A stretch of DNA of 47,222 bases from a bacterium (GTDB lineage: Bacteria; Cyanobacteriota; Vampirovibrionia; Gastranaerophilales; Gastranaerophilaceae): assembly GCA_017482685.1 (NCBI GenBank), contig JAFUMP010000048.1:1-47222 (forward strand). Direction: 5' to 3'. Below are positions 45,654-47,222 of this stretch, one piece after another (positions within the stretch are counted from its first letter, which is position 1; every line of letters begins with the position of its first letter). The notes beneath the pieces were generated by a model. That model made no database searches, was not told the DNA's origin, and was given only the letters and a program-made list of their open reading frames with translations. The position numbers were made by a program, and so were the translations under genes.

Positions 45654-46946
45654 TTATTTAAGCTTTGCTGTATTATTTTCAACCAAGAATTGAGTAACTT
45701 TTTCATTCAATGCTTGTTGAGACAATGCATTAAACACACCTGGTGTTTGAGATAACTGTCTAACCATTGTAGCTGTATCCATTTGATACATTCTGCTTAG
45801 TTCAGAAAGCTTATCAGTAAAATCAGCTTGAGAGACTGTTATTTTTTCTTCTTTAGCAATTTTATCGATTACTAAAGAGTTTTTAACTCTAACTGTTGCA
45901 TCTTCTTTAAGGCTGTTCATGATAGAGTCATAGCCTTGTGCTTCTACTGCTTGTTCCCAAGTAAAGCCTTGCATTTGAAGTTTTTGTTTGTATTCTTCAA
46001 CCAATTGGTCAGCTTCTCTATCAATCATTGATTGTTGAATTTCAACTTTAGCATCATTAACAACTTTTTCAAAAATAGCTTTTTCTGAATTAGTTCTATC
46101 AATATCAGCTTTTTGTGTGTCTAAATAGTTTTGAATATCAGCTTTTAAATCTTCAACAGTCTTGAATGGGCCAACTTTTTGAGCAAACTCATCTGTTAAT
46201 TCTGGAAGAACTTTTGTTTTAATTTCATTAATTTTGCATTTAAACACAGCAGGTTGACCGGCTAATTTCTTTTCATGATATTCTTCAGGGAAAGTTACAT
46301 TGATTTCGAAATCTTCACCTAAAGGTCTGTCAACTAACTGCTCAGCAAACCCTGGAATAAAGCTTGAATTTGCTAAATCTAATGTGTAATTTTTTGCATC
46401 ACCATGTTCGATTTTTTCTCCATTAGCAAAACCTTCAAAATCAAACACAACGATATCAGAAGCTTGAGATTTTCTATCTGTTACAATAACTGTTTCAGCT
46501 GATTGTTGTAATAAATTATCTAAAGATTTTTGGAAAGCATCTTCAGGGATCTTATGCTCTTCAACTTCAACTGTTACATTTTTATATTCACCTAAAGTAA
46601 CTTCAGGTCTTAATTCAAGCTTAGCAGTGATTTTCATATTTTCACCAATCTTATAATCATAAGATTCAACATAAGGTTGAGCTACGATATCAAATTCGTT
46701 TTCTCTAATTACATCAGAAAAAATCTTTGGAAGAGCTGCTTCTAATGCTTCGTGTTTAATTCTTTCTTCTCCAATATGTTGTTCAACAATATTTCTTGGA
46801 GCTTTTCCTTTTCTAAAACCTGGAATATTAACGTATTGAGCTAATTTCTTAGCAGCGTTGTTGTAATAATTAACAGCATCTTTTGCTTCAATTTCTACAT
46901 CAACTTTAACGACATTCTCAGGAAGTTTTTCAATTTTTGTTTCCAT
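45654..46946 (-). CDS. tig: Trigger factor
   Basis: A ribosome-bound chaperone and prolyl isomerase. I chose ATG 46946 with AAAGGGGA 6 nt upstream, giving 430 aa; the frame continues 35 codons further up but without a site. The N-terminal ribosome-binding signature GFRKGKAPRNIV (near 42-53), the PPIase domain (SDIVVFDFEGFANGE to VFKCKINEIK, about 150-240) and the C-terminal helical arms are all present. A hairpin at 47004-47031 separates it from the LuxR-type gene. Confidence 0.96.
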   Translation of the reverse strand: METKIEKLPENVVKVDVEIEAKDAVNYYNNAAKKLAQYVNIPGFRKGKAPRNIVEQHIGEERIKHEALEAALPKIFSDVIRENEFDIVAQPYVESYDYKIGENMKITAKLELRPEVTLGEYKNVTVEVEEHKIPEDAFQKSLDNLLQQSAETVIVTDRKSQASDIVVFDFEGFANGEKIEHGDAKNYTLDLANSSFIPGFAEQLVDRPLGEDFEINVTFPEEYHEKKLAGQPAVFKCKINEIKTKVLPELTDEFAQKVGPFKTVEDLKADIQNYLDTQKADIDRTNSEKAIFEKVVNDAKVEIQQSMIDREADQLVEEYKQKLQMQGFTWEQAVEAQGYDSIMNSLKEDATVRVKNSLVIDKIAKEEKITVSQADFTDKLSELSRMYQMDTATMVRQLSQTPGVFNALSQQALNEKVTQFLVENNTAKLK

Positions 46947-46994
46947 TTTTAATTCCCCTTTTCTACATATCAATAAAATTACAACAAACGGGTG

Positions 46995-47031
46995 AAAAAG
47001 TAAAGAGAGCGCTATTATTTGAACGCTCTCT
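46995..47031 (-). terminator. Terminator between the LuxR-type gene and tig
   Basis: Minus strand: AGAGAGCG (47031-47024), 12-nt loop, CGCTCTCT (47011-47004), then TTTACTTTTT. Confidence 0.65.
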
Positions 47032-47068
47032 AACTCATAGATATAAAACACACATTATTTAATTATAC

Positions 47069-47222
47069 TTAAACTAGTCCTTCTTTAACAGCCTTTACAG
47101 CAGCTTGAACTCTGTCATTTACGCACATTTTTTGTAGAATTGAGCAAACATGAGCTTTTGCAGTATGTACACTTACGATTAATTCTTTAGCAATTTCGGT
47201 ATTACTTTTACCTTCTACTAAA
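47069..47222 (-). CDS. LuxR/NarL-type regulator, C-terminal end (partial)
   Basis: The gene runs off the right edge; only the last 50 codons are seen. The translation has the LuxR-type helix-turn-helix: LVEGKSNTEIAKELIVSVHT, then AKAHVCSILQKMCVNDRVQA and a short end KEGLV. This is the DNA-binding domain of a NarL/FixJ response regulator or a stand-alone LuxR protein. The upstream part is outside the window. Confidence 0.88.
   Translation of the reverse strand, partial: LVEGKSNTEIAKELIVSVHTAKAHVCSILQKMCVNDRVQAAVKAVKEGLV

Noticed and set aside
46947..47051. 35-codon N-terminal extension of trigger factor
   Set aside because: It passes through the terminator hairpin; the normal trigger factor start METKIEKL has a strong ribosome binding site.

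Overview
The window is low-GC bacterial DNA with short intergenic gaps. It most likely comes from the non-photosynthetic sister group of Cyanobacteria (Melainabacteria/Vampirovibrionia, probably Gastranaerophilales). Three things point there: a protein closely resembling the cyanobacterial DUF3326 family (43809-44753), a short cyanobacteria-style single-strand binding protein carrying a YFESGKV motif, and a DUF4330-like protein. Several small unrecognised proteins and a pilin-like protein also fit gut members of that group. The lineage is an inference from recalled family resemblance, not from a search.

Layout. 1-2200: a palindrome-rich, gene-poor edge with a tRNA-Ser(GGA) and three small proteins of unknown function. 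2255-4655: a strong promoter, a cobalamin riboswitch and an expression-platform hairpin precede two unknown genes, a Cys/His-motif protein and an internally duplicated membrane protein. I think this is the most novel system in the window. 4701-11827: mfd, a PrsA/SurA-like lipoprotein, ssb, then an overlapping pair of four-carbon acid-sugar kinase and PdxA-family dehydrogenase. 11892-22389: a sodium and ion-transport stretch (OadG-like subunit, a 39-aa membrane peptide, an ArsB/NhaD permease, a Na/Pi cotransporter and a membrane pyrophosphatase) with a secreted protein and a SNF2/SWIM helicase between them. 22508-28954: gap, rpsP with a structured leader, and a reverse-strand operon of TPR lipoprotein, lgt and a zinc alcohol dehydrogenase. 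A LysM-like protein with a recent internal duplication follows. 29150-32998: prfA-ylxR-infB. 33078-41539: a coiled-coil secreted protein, WecG/TagA glycosyltransferase, transketolase N-half, and a reverse-strand operon of heptose-type kinase, DUF4330-like protein, O-antigen ligase, ligA and a membrane protein. 41536-47222: unknown proteins, a CNNM/CorC protein, DUF3326, a pilin-like protein, trigger factor and the end of a LuxR-type regulator.

Regulatory signals read well here. Many promoters fit TTGnnn-N17-TAnnnT. Three genes start exactly 6 nt after a TATAAT and so are probably leaderless. One divergent pair appears to share a single palindromic -35 (TTGCAA). ATTTACCCC repeats recur at the left edge, inside the riboswitch leader and inside the prfA promoter. 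Most of the window is ordinary housekeeping DNA, and I saw no CRISPR array, prophage, transposase or defence island.
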